DNA of 64,000 nucleotides from Caulobacter sp. BP25 (GCF_002737755.1 NZ_PEGH01000008.1:1-64000); one strand, 5' to 3'; shown: positions 36,195 through 46,133, counted from the stretch's first letter. Program-made: numbers and translations. Notes: a model not told the origin generated them from the sequence alone.

Positions 36195-39041
36195 ATGGAC
36201 CAGGGAATTTTCCGTCGCGGCCTGCTGTCGGGAGCCGCGCTCGCCCTGCTGACCGCCGCCTCGGCTCATGCGCAGGCTCAAACCGCCGCTCCGGCCAGCG
36301 AGTCCGAAACCGTCGAAGCGGTCATCGTGACGGGCTCGCGCGCGGTCAAGGACGGCTCGCGCGCGCCGACCCCCGTCACCGTCGTCAGCGGCGAACAACT
36401 GCAGAAGGCCTCGCCGGGTCAACTGGGCGAGGCTGTGACCCAGCTGCCCGGCTTCCGGGGATCGAGCCGCCCGTCGACGGGCAATGTCTCGGCCACGGGG
36501 CCTAACTCCGGCTCGTTCCTCAACCTGCGCAATCTCGGCGCGCAGCGGACCCTGGTCCTGATCGACGGGCGCCGCGCGGCGCCCTCCGCCCTCAGCGGCG
36601 CCACGGACATCAATGTGCTGCCCCAGGAATTGGTGAAGCGTGTGGACGTCGTCACGGGCGGGGCCTCGGCCGCTTATGGCTCCGACGCCGTCGCGGGCGT
36701 CGTCAACTTCGTCCTCGACAGCGAGTTCACCGGCGTCAAAGGCCTGGTGCAGGGCGGTGTCTCGACCCATGGAGACGCGCGCTCCGAAAAGGCCTCGCTC
36801 TCGTTCGGCCAGGATTGGGCGGAAGGGCGTGGCCATATCCTGCTTTCGGGCAGCTATTTCCATACGCCGGGTCTGCAAAGCCTGAACGATCGCGACTGGT
36901 CCGCCGAAGGTTGGGGCACGATCACCGATCCTGCCAACCCCACCAAGCTGCTGATCCGTTCCAACCTGAACAGTTCGCTGACCTCGCGCGGCGGCGTCAT
37001 TGTGACCTCGGCGGCGGGAACGGCGGCGCCGGCCAACGCCCTGTCGGGAATCCAGTTTCTGTCTGGCGGCGGCGTGTCGGCGTTCAACACCGGCAGCCTG
37101 CGATCGACCCTGAACCAGATCGGCGGCGACGGCGCGCGCCCGCTGACCAACCTTTCGGCGGCGATCACCACCGAAAGCCTGTTTGGCCGCGTCTCCTACG
37201 ATCTCTCGTCCAATCTCAAGGTCTACGCCCAAGGCCAATACGGGGCCTCTCACAACCGCTACAATCAGGTGCAGCCGTTCGCCATTCCCGGCCTCAACGG
37301 CGTGACGATCTATTCCGGCAACGCCTATCTGCCCGCCGCCGTTCAGGGGCTGATGACCCAGGGCGGCATTTCCGCCTTCACCCTGGGGCGGATGAACTTC
37401 GACTTCGGCCCCTCGGTGGCCGATGCGCGCAACCGGACCAGCGATCTGATCACCGGCTTGGAAGCCGAGCTGGGGCGCGGATGGTCCTTGTCGGCTTACT
37501 ACGAGCGCGGCCGCAATCAGCAGACCATCCGTACCGAGAACAATCTGATCCTCGAAAACTTCTATGCGGCGGCGGACGCCGTATACGATCCGTCGAGCCA
37601 GTCGATCGTCTGCCGCGTCACCCTGACCAACCCTGGCCTTTATCCGGGCTGCACGCCGATCAACCTGTTCGGCGAGGGCTCGCCCTCCCAGGCCGCCAAG
37701 GACTATGTGACGGGGACCTCGCAGTACACGGCGGTCCTGACCCAGGACGTGGCGTCCTTCAGCCTGCGCGGCGAGCCTTTCTCGACCAAGGCCGGGCCGA
37801 TCGCCGTCGCGTTCGGCGGTGAATATCGGCGCGAGGAAGCCGACCAAAGCTCGGACGCCATCTCTCAGCAAGCCAATGACGCCACCGGCATCCGGGGCTT
37901 TCCGATCGCCTACAGCTATTCAGTGGGCGGCTATCAGCTGACCAACGTCCAGCCGGTGAGCGGCAGCTACGAAGTCAAAGAGGCCTTCCTCGAGACCCAG
38001 GTTCCGCTGGTTCGCGACCTGCCGCTCGCCCGGGCGATCGACCTGAACGGCGCGGTGCGCCTGACGGACTACAGCACCAGCGGCTCGGTCACGACCTGGA
38101 AAGCCGGGCTGAGCTGGGAGCCGATCAACGACCTGCGGCTGCGCGCCACTCGCTCGCGCGACATCCGCGCGCCCAATGTCTCGGAGCTGTTCTCGGGCTC
38201 GGTGCAGAGCCTGGTGACGGTCAGGGACACGGCCAGCGGGGGCGTCTCGACCGCCGTGATCGGCTCAGCCGTGGGCAACAAGGACCTGAAGCCCGAGATC
38301 GCCGACACCTTCACCGCCGGCGCGGTCTACAAGCCCTCCTGGCTTGCGGGCTTCACGGCGTCGATCGACTACTACGCGATCGACGTGGCCGATGTGATCG
38401 CCACCCTGACCGCGCAACAGACCGTGGACCTTTGCGCGCGGGGATCCAGCCAGAGCTGCGCGAACATCGTGCGCAACACCTCGGGGGGCATCGTCCGCAT
38501 CTTCACGCCGCAGCTGAACCTGAACGGCCTGAAGAGCCAGGGCGTCGATGTCGAGGCCAGCTATGGCGCGCGGCTGGCCAATGGCGACACCCTGGCCTTC
38601 CGCGTGATGGCCTCGCACCTGGCCAAGATGCTCTATCGCTACGAAGGCGCGGGGACCGTGGACCGCGCGGGCGAGGTCGGTCTGTCCTCGAACCCGCGGT
38701 GGACCGCCACGGCGAGCGTCAATTGGCGCCGTGGTCCGCTTGAGCTCAGCGCTCAGGAGCGGTTCGTCAGCGCGGGCGCCTACGACAAGACCTTGGTCGA
38801 GGGCGTGACGATCGAGGACAACCACATACGCGCGATGGCCTATACCGACCTCACCGCGACCTACGATCTGTCGCGTGGCGAGGGCCAAGGCCTGAAGCTG
38901 TTCGCGACCGTCACCAACCTGTTCGACAAGACCCCGCCCATCGCGCCGATCGGAACTTTGGGGACCTTCTATCCGACCAACGCTCAGCTCTACGACGTCA
39001 TCGGCCGTTCCGTCTTCGCGGGCGTGACGTTCCGCTACTGA
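36195..39041 (+). CDS. TonB-dependent outer-membrane receptor 2
   Basis: The 948-aa protein has a signal peptide ending SAHAQA (about residue 30), a TonB-box-like ETVEAVIVTGSR, a plug (PGQLGEAVTQLPGFRGS, NLRNLGAQRTLVLIDGRR, VDVVTGGASAAYGSDAVAGVVNFVL) and a barrel ending VFAGVTFRY. This is the large Caulobacter/Xanthomonas-type receptor class often used for carbohydrate or aromatic compounds. ATG 36195 follows GGAGGGGAC; the ORF opening at 36123 overlaps the operator region and is less likely. Divergent from the esterase, so ligand import and hydrolysis are probably co-regulated. Confidence 0.92.
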   Translation: MDQGIFRRGLLSGAALALLTAASAHAQAQTAAPASESETVEAVIVTGSRAVKDGSRAPTPVTVVSGEQLQKASPGQLGEAVTQLPGFRGSSRPSTGNVSATGPNSGSFLNLRNLGAQRTLVLIDGRRAAPSALSGATDINVLPQELVKRVDVVTGGASAAYGSDAVAGVVNFVLDSEFTGVKGLVQGGVSTHGDARSEKASLSFGQDWAEGRGHILLSGSYFHTPGLQSLNDRDWSAEGWGTITDPANPTKLLIRSNLNSSLTSRGGVIVTSAAGTAAPANALSGIQFLSGGGVSAFNTGSLRSTLNQIGGDGARPLTNLSAAITTESLFGRVSYDLSSNLKVYAQGQYGASHNRYNQVQPFAIPGLNGVTIYSGNAYLPAAVQGLMTQGGISAFTLGRMNFDFGPSVADARNRTSDLITGLEAELGRGWSLSAYYERGRNQQTIRTENNLILENFYAAADAVYDPSSQSIVCRVTLTNPGLYPGCTPINLFGEGSPSQAAKDYVTGTSQYTAVLTQDVASFSLRGEPFSTKAGPIAVAFGGEYRREEADQSSDAISQQANDATGIRGFPIAYSYSVGGYQLTNVQPVSGSYEVKEAFLETQVPLVRDLPLARAIDLNGAVRLTDYSTSGSVTTWKAGLSWEPINDLRLRATRSRDIRAPNVSELFSGSVQSLVTVRDTASGGVSTAVIGSAVGNKDLKPEIADTFTAGAVYKPSWLAGFTASIDYYAIDVADVIATLTAQQTVDLCARGSSQSCANIVRNTSGGIVRIFTPQLNLNGLKSQGVDVEASYGARLANGDTLAFRVMASHLAKMLYRYEGAGTVDRAGEVGLSSNPRWTATASVNWRRGPLELSAQERFVSAGAYDKTLVEGVTIEDNHIRAMAYTDLTATYDLSRGEGQGLKLFATVTNLFDKTPPIAPIGTLGTFYPTNAQLYDVIGRSVFAGVTFRY

Positions 39042-39048
39042 CTTCAGA

Positions 39049-39075
39049 ACGCCGGCGCGCCCGCCGCGCCGGCGT
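39049..39075 (+). terminator. Hairpin after TonB receptor 2
   Basis: An 11-bp perfect GC stem (39049-39059 with 39065-39075) with a five-base loop starts 8 bp after the receptor stop. Only a weak CTCATT follows, so termination may be partial. The convergent regA gene ends at 39199. Confidence 0.6.
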
Positions 39076-39198
39076 CTCATTGGATTTCCCATGACGACCT
39101 CGCAGCTCGCGCCCGCTTCGGCGGCCTAAGGCCATCTGCCGATCATCCGACAGCGCCTCCAGCGCCGCTAGGGCCACCCCTCGGGCCGGCGGTCCACG

Positions 39199-39729
39199 TC
39201 AGTCGATCCGACGCTTTTCCAGCTTTCGGGCCAGGGTCCGGCGATGCATGCCCAGTCGCCGGGCCGTCTCGGAGATGTTGAAGTCCGTCTCCACCAGGGT
39301 CTGGTGAATTCGCTCCCATTCCAGGTTCTTGATCGAGGTCGCCTTGCCCATGATCGCCGCGTCGATGTCGCCTTCACGCTTGTGGAACGCGGCTTCGATG
39401 TCGTCGGTGTTCGAAGGCTTGGCGAGATAGTGGCAGGCGCCCAGCTTGATGGCTTCGACGGCGGTGGCGATGCTGGCGAAGCCCGTCAGCACGACGATCA
39501 GCATTTCGGGATCATGCGCCGCTAGCGCCCGCACGCAGGCTAAGCCCGACTCTCCGGCCAACTTCAGGTCGACCACCGCGTATCGCGGCGCGAAGTCCTT
39601 CAGGGCCTCCTGAGCCTCGTCGAGGCCACGAACGTGCCGCACCACATAGTCGCGCCGCTCGAAGGACCGCTTGAGTGTAGCGGCGAACTTGGCGTCGTCC
39701 TCGACCAGCATCAGCCTGCGCTCAGCCAT
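39199..39729 (-). CDS. regA: Redox response regulator RegA/ActR/PrrA
   Basis: The 176-aa protein has a receiver domain with phospho-acceptor Asp54 (YAVVDLKLAGESG) and a Fis-type HTH at the C terminus (NISETARRLGMHRRTLARKLEKRR), the signature layout of RegA/ActR/PrrA. It activates or represses respiratory, carbon- and energy-metabolism genes when the membrane becomes reduced. Its start overlaps the end of regB by 8 bp. Being in the cyo operon suggests direct feedback from the oxidase branch. Confidence 0.93.
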   Translation of the reverse strand: MAERRLMLVEDDAKFAATLKRSFERRDYVVRHVRGLDEAQEALKDFAPRYAVVDLKLAGESGLACVRALAAHDPEMLIVVLTGFASIATAVEAIKLGACHYLAKPSNTDDIEAAFHKREGDIDAAIMGKATSIKNLEWERIHQTLVETDFNISETARRLGMHRRTLARKLEKRRID

Positions 39730-41071
39730 TCCGCGCTACCTCCAGCGTGGAGATCGGCAGAGCCAACGCGACCCGCGCGCCGCCGACGGGCCGGTTCTCG
39801 GCCTCGGCTCCCCCGCCGAGCTTACGCAGCACGTTCACCACCAGGAACAGGCCAAGGCCCCCGCCCGCGCGTCCCTTGGTCGAGTTGTAGGGCTTGCCGA
39901 AATCGGCCAGCGCGGTGGGCGAGAAGCCCGGACCGTCGTCCTCGATTTCGATCCGCAGCCAGTCGTTTCGCACGGTCGCGGTCAGCCGGATGTTCCGCGC
40001 GGGCGCCTCCAGCGCGTTATCCAGCACGTTGTGGATCACCTGCTTCAAGGTCGATTCCGCCACGATGGGCGTCGCCGTCAGCAGGGCGGTCTCGTAGCTC
40101 AGCGCCACGTCGGGCCGGGTTTCGCGCCACTCGGCGATCACCTCGTCCATGAAGCCGCGCAGCGTGCTGACGCGAACCTCACCGCTGCGCGCCTCGCCGG
40201 CCGACTGGAGCACGCCCGTCACGATCGACTTGCACCGCCGAACCTCGCCCCGCATGTCCTCCAGCTCCTGGGCCAGTTCGGGGTTGGAGGCGAACAACGG
40301 CATGCGCCGCCAGTCGCCGAGGATCACGTCCAACGTCGCCAGCGGCGTGCCCAGCTCGTGGGCGGCCCCCGAGGCCAGCAGGCCCATCCGGACGATATGG
40401 GTTTCCTCGGCCGCCCGTTGCCGCAGCTCCGCCAGCCTCGCGTCGTGCTGGCGCAGGTTGGCGTTGATCCGACTGACGAAGGTCACCAGCAGCAGCGCGT
40501 CCAGCACAATGCCGATCAGCATGCCCATGATGAACAGTTCGAAGAACGCCTGGTCGCTGAGGCCCCAGGCGATGATCGGGCGGTTGAAGGCGATCAGCCC
40601 CACGAAGCAGAAGCTGATCAGAGCCACGATCGCCCAGGTCGCCCAGGCCTCCAGCAGGACCGCGCCCAGGATCACGTGGAGGAGATAGAGGGTGGTGAAG
40701 GGATTGGTCGCGCCGCCGCTGAAATACAGCTGGACGGTCAGGGCCACCGCGTCCAGGGCCAGGGCGGCGAACAGGTCGTAGGGGCCCAGGGGCTCGGGGC
40801 GCTTGAGCCGGAGCAGGCTGAAGAGATTGAGGGCCACCAGCGCCGCCAGGACCAGCATCATTTCGATCAGCGGCAGCTTAAAGCCGAGGCCGAAATTGAC
40901 CGCCAGGATCGTCATCACTTGGCCGACCACCGCGATCCAGCGCAGGTGGATCAACTGCAGCATGTTCTGGCGGGCGATCGCGTCAGACGGTCCGTTGGCG
41001 TTCTCGGCCGCGCGGGCGCCCGACAGCCAGCCTGAGACGCCGGAGATCAGGATGCTGGCGCTGGGCGTCAT
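39722..41071 (-). CDS. regB: Redox sensor histidine kinase RegB/ActS/PrrB
   Basis: The 449-aa protein has six N-terminal membrane helices, the quinone-binding heptapeptide GGATNPF at residues 119-125, the H box SGAAHELGTPL with His238 and a HATPase domain (NVLDNALEA, DDGPGFSP, GGGLGLFLV). The redox-active Cys of RegB proteins is present at Cys280 (EVRRCKSIV). It senses ubiquinone oxidation state and phosphorylates RegA. ATG 41071 overlaps the SURF1 stop (ATGA). A longer frame reading to 41722 is a shadow of SURF1. Confidence 0.93.
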   Translation of the reverse strand: MTPSASILISGVSGWLSGARAAENANGPSDAIARQNMLQLIHLRWIAVVGQVMTILAVNFGLGFKLPLIEMMLVLAALVALNLFSLLRLKRPEPLGPYDLFAALALDAVALTVQLYFSGGATNPFTTLYLLHVILGAVLLEAWATWAIVALISFCFVGLIAFNRPIIAWGLSDQAFFELFIMGMLIGIVLDALLLVTFVSRINANLRQHDARLAELRQRAAEETHIVRMGLLASGAAHELGTPLATLDVILGDWRRMPLFASNPELAQELEDMRGEVRRCKSIVTGVLQSAGEARSGEVRVSTLRGFMDEVIAEWRETRPDVALSYETALLTATPIVAESTLKQVIHNVLDNALEAPARNIRLTATVRNDWLRIEIEDDGPGFSPTALADFGKPYNSTKGRAGGGLGLFLVVNVLRKLGGGAEAENRPVGGARVALALPISTLEVARNG

Positions 41072-41805
41072 TCGTCCTCTTTCCGCTGGGTTCGGCGCGC
41101 GTCGATCACAACATAGGCCGCAGCGCCGCTTGTCAGCACAGCAAGGCCGAACCAGGTCAAGGCATAGATAAGATGGCTGTTGGGGAAACGCACGACGGTC
41201 AATCCGCCGCGGGGCCATCCGCCGGGATTGGACGTCGCGTCGGCGTCGACGAAATAGGGCGCCAGGGTCGCGATCCGCTCCGCCTGGCCGATGGCCTGGA
41301 CGTCGCGGGAGTACCACCGTCCCTCGCTGGGCCGGTTGGTCCGCAGGAAGCCTCCGCCCGGTTCGCTCAGACGCAGAAGTCCGACGACGGTGACGGAGCC
41401 CGGACGCTGGCCGGCGGCGCGCGCGGCGGGGGTCTTCAGGGCCGTGGGAACAAAGCCGCGGTTGACCAGGACCGTGAAGCCTTGCTCGGTCCGCAAGGGC
41501 GTCATGACCCAGAAGCCCGGACCAAGGTCGGTGACAGCCTGGGTCAGGACCTCGCGGTCGTGGTCGTAGGCGCCGCTCAGGCGGACGCGGCGATAGGCGT
41601 CGGCCTCTTTCGAGAGGCCCGCCCAAAGCGCCGGTCCGGGCGCCGGGACGGGCGTTGCGTGGATGCGCTGCTCGACCTGGGCGATCAGGTCGAGCTTCCA
41701 GGCGCGCCGCTGGATCTGCCACGCGCCTAGGACGGAGAAGATTGCCGTGAAGGCCAGGCAGAGGCCGATCAGCAGGATCGACCGCCCGCGCAGGCCCTGG
41801 GTCAC
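41068..41805 (-). CDS. SURF1-family oxidase assembly protein
   Basis: The 245-aa protein has a membrane helix near each end (LLIGLCLAFTAIFSVLGAWQIQRR and YALTWFGLAVLTSGAAAYVVI) and the SURF1 motifs VLVNRGFVP and GGLLTVVRFPNSHLIYALTWF-type ending with NSH. SURF1 helps insert haem into haem-copper oxidases. GTG 41805 overlaps the cyoD stop (GTGA). Here it sits in a bo3 quinol-oxidase operon, so it probably serves that enzyme. Confidence 0.9.
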   Translation of the reverse strand: MTQGLRGRSILLIGLCLAFTAIFSVLGAWQIQRRAWKLDLIAQVEQRIHATPVPAPGPALWAGLSKEADAYRRVRLSGAYDHDREVLTQAVTDLGPGFWVMTPLRTEQGFTVLVNRGFVPTALKTPAARAAGQRPGSVTVVGLLRLSEPGGGFLRTNRPSEGRWYSRDVQAIGQAERIATLAPYFVDADATSNPGGWPRGGLTVVRFPNSHLIYALTWFGLAVLTSGAAAYVVIDARRTQRKEDE

Positions 41806-42191
41806 GGCATCTGCTGCATGTCGTGCGCCGTCGTTGGCATCATGTGGGTGTTCAGATTGTGCATCACCCACAGCGAGCCGCTCAGCGTGATGATCACCAG
41901 GATCAGGGTGAACATCAGGGCCAGCAGGGTCCATCCGCCCTCCGAACGCGAGTTCATGTGCAGGAAGTAGATCATGTGGACCAGCACCTGGATCACCGCC
42001 AGACCCATCACCGCCACGGCGGTCATTTGGGCGTTGGGCAGGACGTTGCCCATGACCAGCCAGAACGGGATGGCGGTCAGGATCACGGCCAGGACGAAGC
42101 CGATCACATAGTCCTTCAGCGAGCCGTGAGCCTCGCCATGATCTTCGTGTTCCTCGTGCGCGTGGTGCGCGTCGTGGCTGGCCGCGCTCAT
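41802..42191 (-). CDS. cyoD: Cytochrome bo3 ubiquinol oxidase subunit IV
   Basis: The 129-aa protein has a His-rich cytoplasmic N terminus (DAHHAHEEHEDHGEAHG) and three membrane helices (DYVIGFVLAVILTAIPFWLVM, AVMGLAVIQVLVHMIYFLHM, LALMFTLILVIITLSGSLWVM). It is the small subunit that stabilises the CuB site of the quinol oxidase. ATG 42191 overlaps the cyoC stop by four bases. Confidence 0.93.
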   Translation of the reverse strand: MSAASHDAHHAHEEHEDHGEAHGSLKDYVIGFVLAVILTAIPFWLVMGNVLPNAQMTAVAVMGLAVIQVLVHMIYFLHMNSRSEGGWTLLALMFTLILVIITLSGSLWVMHNLNTHMMPTTAHDMQQMP

Positions 42192-42814
42192 TTCAGGACT
42201 CCGAGCAGATAGACGAACGAGAAGACGCCGATCCAGATGACGTCCAGGAAGTGCCAGAACATCGACAGGCACATCAGGCGACGCTTCATCTCGGCGCCGA
42301 GGCCGCGCTGGGCGACCTGGACCATCAGCGTCACCAGCCAGATGATCCCGAAGGTCACGTGCAGGCCGTGGGTGCCGACCAGCACGAAGAACGAGGACAG
42401 GAACGCGCTGCGCTGCGGGCCCGCGCCCTCCTGGATCAGATGATGGAACTCATAGAGCTCCAGCGACAGGAAGCCCAGGCCCAGCAGGCCGGTGATCCCA
42501 AGCCAGATCAGAACGGGCTTCACCTTCTTGGCCTGGGCCGAGATCATCGCAAAGCCGTAGGTGATCGACGACAACAGCAGCAGGCCCGTGTTGATGGCCA
42601 CCAGCTGCAGGTCGAACAGGTCCGCGCCCGACGGGCCGGCCGCGTAGTTGCGGCCCAGCACGGCGTAGCAGGCGAACAGCACCGCGAAGATCAGGCAGTC
42701 GCTCATCAGGTAGATCCAGAACCCCAGCAGGGTCCCGTTCTCCGGATGATGCTCCTTGGTCAGGTAGAAGCGGTTCTTGTCCGCTTCCGTCAGGGCATGG
42801 GCTTGAGAGGCCAT
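42188..42814 (-). CDS. cyoC: Cytochrome bo3 ubiquinol oxidase subunit III
   Basis: The 208-aa protein has five predicted membrane helices and the subunit III signature (FWIYLMSDCLIFAVLFACYAVL; FVLVGTHGLHVTFGIIW; SMFWHFLDVIWIGVFSFVYLLG). It lacks cofactors and supports assembly and proton uptake. It starts 2 bp after cyoB and overlaps cyoD, as in a standard cyoABCD operon. Confidence 0.95.
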   Translation of the reverse strand: MASQAHALTEADKNRFYLTKEHHPENGTLLGFWIYLMSDCLIFAVLFACYAVLGRNYAAGPSGADLFDLQLVAINTGLLLLSSITYGFAMISAQAKKVKPVLIWLGITGLLGLGFLSLELYEFHHLIQEGAGPQRSAFLSSFFVLVGTHGLHVTFGIIWLVTLMVQVAQRGLGAEMKRRLMCLSMFWHFLDVIWIGVFSFVYLLGVLK

Positions 42815-42816
42815 GG

Positions 42817-44814
42817 TCAGGTCAGGCTCCGCAGGGCTTCGGTGCGCGCGTCCTCGACGCGGACGACCTCCTCGGCCGGGATGTAGTAGTCACGCTTGAA
42901 GTTGAAGGTGTGAGCGATCGCGCTGGCCACGAGGGCGATAAACGCGACGGCCGACAGCCACCAGATGTGCCAGATCAACGCAAAGCCGAGCAGGGTGCTG
43001 ATCCCCGCCAGGACCACGCCCGCGCCGGTGTTGGCGGGCATGTGGATCGGGATGAAGCCGCTGGTCGGGCGCTGATAGCCCCGCTGCTTCATGTCCCACC
43101 AGGCGTCGAGCTCGTTCACCACCGGGGTGAAGGCGAAGTTGTAGGCCGGCGGCGGCGACGAGGTCGACCACTCCAGGGTGCGGCCGTTCCAGGGATCGCC
43201 GGTCTCATCGCGCAGGGCTTCGCGGTTCATGATGCTGACCACGATCTGGACGAGGAAGGCGACGATGCCGCACAGGATGATCACCGCGCCGCAGGCCGCG
43301 ATCACGAACCAGATCTGAAGGGACTGGTCCTCGAATTGGCTGACGCGACGGGTCACGCCCATCAGGCCCAGCACGTAGAGCGGGGTGAAGGCGACCCAGA
43401 AGCCGACCAGCCAGCACCAGAACGAGACCTTGCCCCAGAACGGATCCAGCTTGAAGCCGAAGGCCTTGGGGAACCAGTAGACGATGCCGGCGAACATGCC
43501 GAACACGACGCCCCCAATGATCACGTTGTGGAAGTGAGCGATCAGGAACAGGCTGTTGTGCAGCACGAAGTCGGCGGGCGGGACGGCCAGAAGCACGCCG
43601 GTCATGCCGCCGATCACGAAGGTGACCATGAAGCCGACGGTCCACATCATGGGGACCTCGAACCGGATGCGGCCGCGGTACATCGTGAACAGCCAGTTGA
43701 AGATCTTCGCGCCCGTTGGGATCGAGATGATCATCGTCGTGATCCCGAAGAACGAGTTCACGCTCGCGCCCGAGCCCATCGTGAAGAAGTGGTGCAGCCA
43801 GACGATGTACGACAGGATCGTGATGACGACGGTGGCGTAGACCATCGAGCTGTAGCCGAACAGGCGCTTGCCGCAGAAGGTCGAGACCACCTCGGAGAAC
43901 ACGCCGAAAGCCGGCAGGATCAGGATGTAGACTTCTGGGTGACCCCAGATCCAGATCAGGTTCACGTACATCATCGGGTTGCCCCCGAAGTCGTTCGTGA
44001 AGAAGTTGGTCAGCAGGTAGCGGTCGGCGGTCAGCAGGGCCAGGGTGGCGGTCAGGATCGGGAAGGTCGCCACGATCAGGACGTTGGTGCACAGCGAGGT
44101 CCAGGTGAAGACCGGCATCTTCATCAGGCTCATGCCCGGCGCGCGCATCTTGATGATGGTCACGACCAGGTTGATGCCCGACAGCGTGGTGCCCACGCCC
44201 GCGACCTGCAGCGCCCAGATGTAGTAGTCGACCCCGACACCTGGACTGTAGGCGATGTTCGACAACGGCGGATAGGCCAGCCAGCCGGTCCGCGCGAACT
44301 CGCCCACGAACAGCGAGGCCATCACCAGCACCGCGCCGCCCACGGTCATCCAGAAGCTGAAGTTGTTCAGGAACGGGAAGGCGACGTCGCGGGCGCCGAT
44401 CTGCATCGGCACGACCAGGTTCATCAGGCCCGTGACCAGCGGCATGGCCACGAAGAAGATCATGATCACGCCGTGGGCGGTGAAGATCTGGTCGTAGTGG
44501 TGCGGTGGCAGATAGCCAGCCGCCTCACCGAAGGCCATGGCCTGCTGGGCGCGCATCATCAGCGCGTCGGCGAAGCCGCGCAGCAGCATGACGATGGCCA
44601 GGATGATGTACATCACCCCGATTTTCTTATGGTCGACGCTGGTCAGCCACTCACGCCACAGATAGCCCCACAGCTTGTAGCGGGTCAGCAACGCCAGCAC
44701 CGTCAGGCCGCCCAAGGCGACCATGCCGAAGGTGACGAGCAGGATGGGCTCGTGGAGCGGAATGGCGTCCCAGGTGAGACGGCCGAAGATGAATTTGACG
44801 AGGTCCGGGGACAT
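42817..44814 (-). CDS. cyoB: Cytochrome bo3 ubiquinol oxidase subunit I
   Basis: The 665-aa catalytic subunit has about 15 membrane helices. Haem b and o3/CuB ligands are in place: [31 protein letters not shown] with the His-Tyr cross-link pair, [22 protein letters not shown] and [19 protein letters not shown]. It reduces oxygen to water with electrons from ubiquinol while pumping protons. It lies 20 bp downstream of cyoA. Confidence 0.97.
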   Translation of the reverse strand: MSPDLVKFIFGRLTWDAIPLHEPILLVTFGMVALGGLTVLALLTRYKLWGYLWREWLTSVDHKKIGVMYIILAIVMLLRGFADALMMRAQQAMAFGEAAGYLPPHHYDQIFTAHGVIMIFFVAMPLVTGLMNLVVPMQIGARDVAFPFLNNFSFWMTVGGAVLVMASLFVGEFARTGWLAYPPLSNIAYSPGVGVDYYIWALQVAGVGTTLSGINLVVTIIKMRAPGMSLMKMPVFTWTSLCTNVLIVATFPILTATLALLTADRYLLTNFFTNDFGGNPMMYVNLIWIWGHPEVYILILPAFGVFSEVVSTFCGKRLFGYSSMVYATVVITILSYIVWLHHFFTMGSGASVNSFFGITTMIISIPTGAKIFNWLFTMYRGRIRFEVPMMWTVGFMVTFVIGGMTGVLLAVPPADFVLHNSLFLIAHFHNVIIGGVVFGMFAGIVYWFPKAFGFKLDPFWGKVSFWCWLVGFWVAFTPLYVLGLMGVTRRVSQFEDQSLQIWFVIAACGAVIILCGIVAFLVQIVVSIMNREALRDETGDPWNGRTLEWSTSSPPPAYNFAFTPVVNELDAWWDMKQRGYQRPTSGFIPIHMPANTGAGVVLAGISTLLGFALIWHIWWLSAVAFIALVASAIAHTFNFKRDYYIPAEEVVRVEDARTEALRSLT

Positions 44815-44834
44815 TTGGCGTCTCTAGGAGGAAA

Positions 44835-45911
44835 TCAGCGGGCCGTGGAGCCGGTGAAGGGAGCGCACAGGGCGGCCACGAACGAGCGGAAACCACCGCC
44901 CTGCTCGCCGCGCCGGGTGCGCTTGTCGTATTCGAGGGTCGTGACGTTGTAGACGCCGGCCATGCCGAGGCCGCCCTTGGCGTCGATCGTCATCATGTCG
45001 TGCTGGCACATCTTGCCCGGCTCGACGCAGCGGTTGACGGCCTTGTGGAAGAGATCGGCGTCGACCGCGGCGAAGCGCTGGGGCGGGACCTTCTCGCTGG
45101 GCTTTTCCAGGACGAGGTAGCGCGATCCGTCCAGGCGTCCGCCGCCCTTGCGGACCTCCTCAGTCCAGCGCGCGAAATCAGCCTCGCTCATGCCGCGGAA
45201 CTTGAAGCGCATGTGCGAGAAGCCGCCGCCGCTGTAGTTGGCCGAGAAACCGTCATAGACGCCGGCCTTGTTGATCACCGCGTGCAGCTTGGTCGTCATG
45301 CCGGGCATGGCGTAGATCTGCCCGGCCAGGGCCGGTAAGTAGAACGAGTTCATCACCGACGAGCTGGTCAGCTCGAAGTTCAGCGGCCGATCGACCGGCG
45401 CGGCCAGCTCGTTGACCGTGGCGATCCCGAGTTCCGGATAAATGAACAGCCATTTCCAATCCAGAGCCACGACCTGGACCCTCAGGGGCTTGATGTTCTC
45501 GGCCGAGCGGCCCGGCGCGATCCGATCCAGCGGCCGGTAGGGGTCCAGCATGTGCGTGCTGGTCCAGGTCACCGCGCCCAGGATGGTGATGATCACCAGC
45601 GGTGCGGCCCAGATCACGATCTCCAGGCGCGTGGAGTGGTGCCACTCGGGGTCGTACTTGGCCTGCTCGTTAGAGCGCCGGTACTTCCAGGCGAAGAACA
45701 GGGTCAGCGCGATCACCGGTATGATGATCAGCAGCATCAGCACGGTCGCGAGGATGATCAGGTCGCGCTGCTGGGCGGCGATGTCGCCGGAGGGGTTCAT
45801 GACGACCCAGTCGCAACCGCCCAGCGCCAGCAACAGCGGCGCCAGGGCGAGCATTTTCAGCGGGGTCGAGCGTGATTGGGGCCTGGAATTTGGTCGCATG
45901 AGCGCGCTCAT
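44835..45911 (-). CDS. cyoA: Cytochrome bo3 ubiquinol oxidase subunit II
   Basis: The 358-aa protein has a lipoprotein signal (LLALGGC) and two membrane helices, then a cupredoxin-fold periplasmic domain (VQVVALDWKWLFIYPELGIA, SSSVMNSFYLPALAGQIYAMPGM). The CuA cysteines are absent, as expected for a quinol oxidase. It has a C-terminal extension with three Cys (DRCVEPGKMCQHD area). ATG 45911 is chosen; a start at 45980 would place the FNR-like boxes inside the gene. Confidence 0.94.
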   Translation of the reverse strand: MSALMRPNSRPQSRSTPLKMLALAPLLLALGGCDWVVMNPSGDIAAQQRDLIILATVLMLLIIIPVIALTLFFAWKYRRSNEQAKYDPEWHHSTRLEIVIWAAPLVIITILGAVTWTSTHMLDPYRPLDRIAPGRSAENIKPLRVQVVALDWKWLFIYPELGIATVNELAAPVDRPLNFELTSSSVMNSFYLPALAGQIYAMPGMTTKLHAVINKAGVYDGFSANYSGGGFSHMRFKFRGMSEADFARWTEEVRKGGGRLDGSRYLVLEKPSEKVPPQRFAAVDADLFHKAVNRCVEPGKMCQHDMMTIDAKGGLGMAGVYNVTTLEYDKRTRRGEQGGGFRSFVAALCAPFTGSTAR

Positions 45912-45944
45912 ACGCTCGGGCGCCGCGGCGCAACATTGGACCGT

Positions 45945-45958
45945 TTGTCCTAGGTCAA
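45945..45958. promoter_or_regulatory. FNR/FixK-like box 2 upstream of cyoA (imperfect)
   Basis: TTGTC-CTAG-GTCAA matches the FNR/FixK consensus TTGAT-N4-ATCAA with one asymmetric base. Its centre is about 40 bp before the cyoA start, close to a probable promoter, a position where such proteins often repress. Confidence 0.45.
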
Positions 45959-45966
45959 TCGCGTGT

Positions 45967-45980
45967 TTGACCGTGATCAA
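45967..45980. promoter_or_regulatory. FNR/FixK-like box 1 upstream of cyoA
   Basis: TTGAC-CGTG-ATCAA fits TTGAY-N4-RTCAA. Its centre is about 62 bp before the cyoA start and in the divergent region shared with the MFS gene (start 46134). Oxygen-linked control of the quinol oxidase through FixK/FnrL is inferred; no classical FNR with a Cys cluster is encoded in this window. Confidence 0.65.
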
Positions 45981-46133
45981 GCCGCCTGTTCGGCGAGCAG
46001 GGCGGCGAGGCGGAGCCGGCAGGCCCTGAAAGGCGTTTGTCAGACAGCTCCGTTGGTTGCATTCTCGTCTTTAGACCGCCGTCAAGGCGGCGAAATGCTG
46101 GGACGGAAACCAAGGATAGAGGCGCGTTACCAT

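Noticed and set aside
42910..44952. 680-aa rightward open frame across cyoB
   Set aside because: It is the antisense shadow of cyoB, with an implausible His/Asp/Arg composition.
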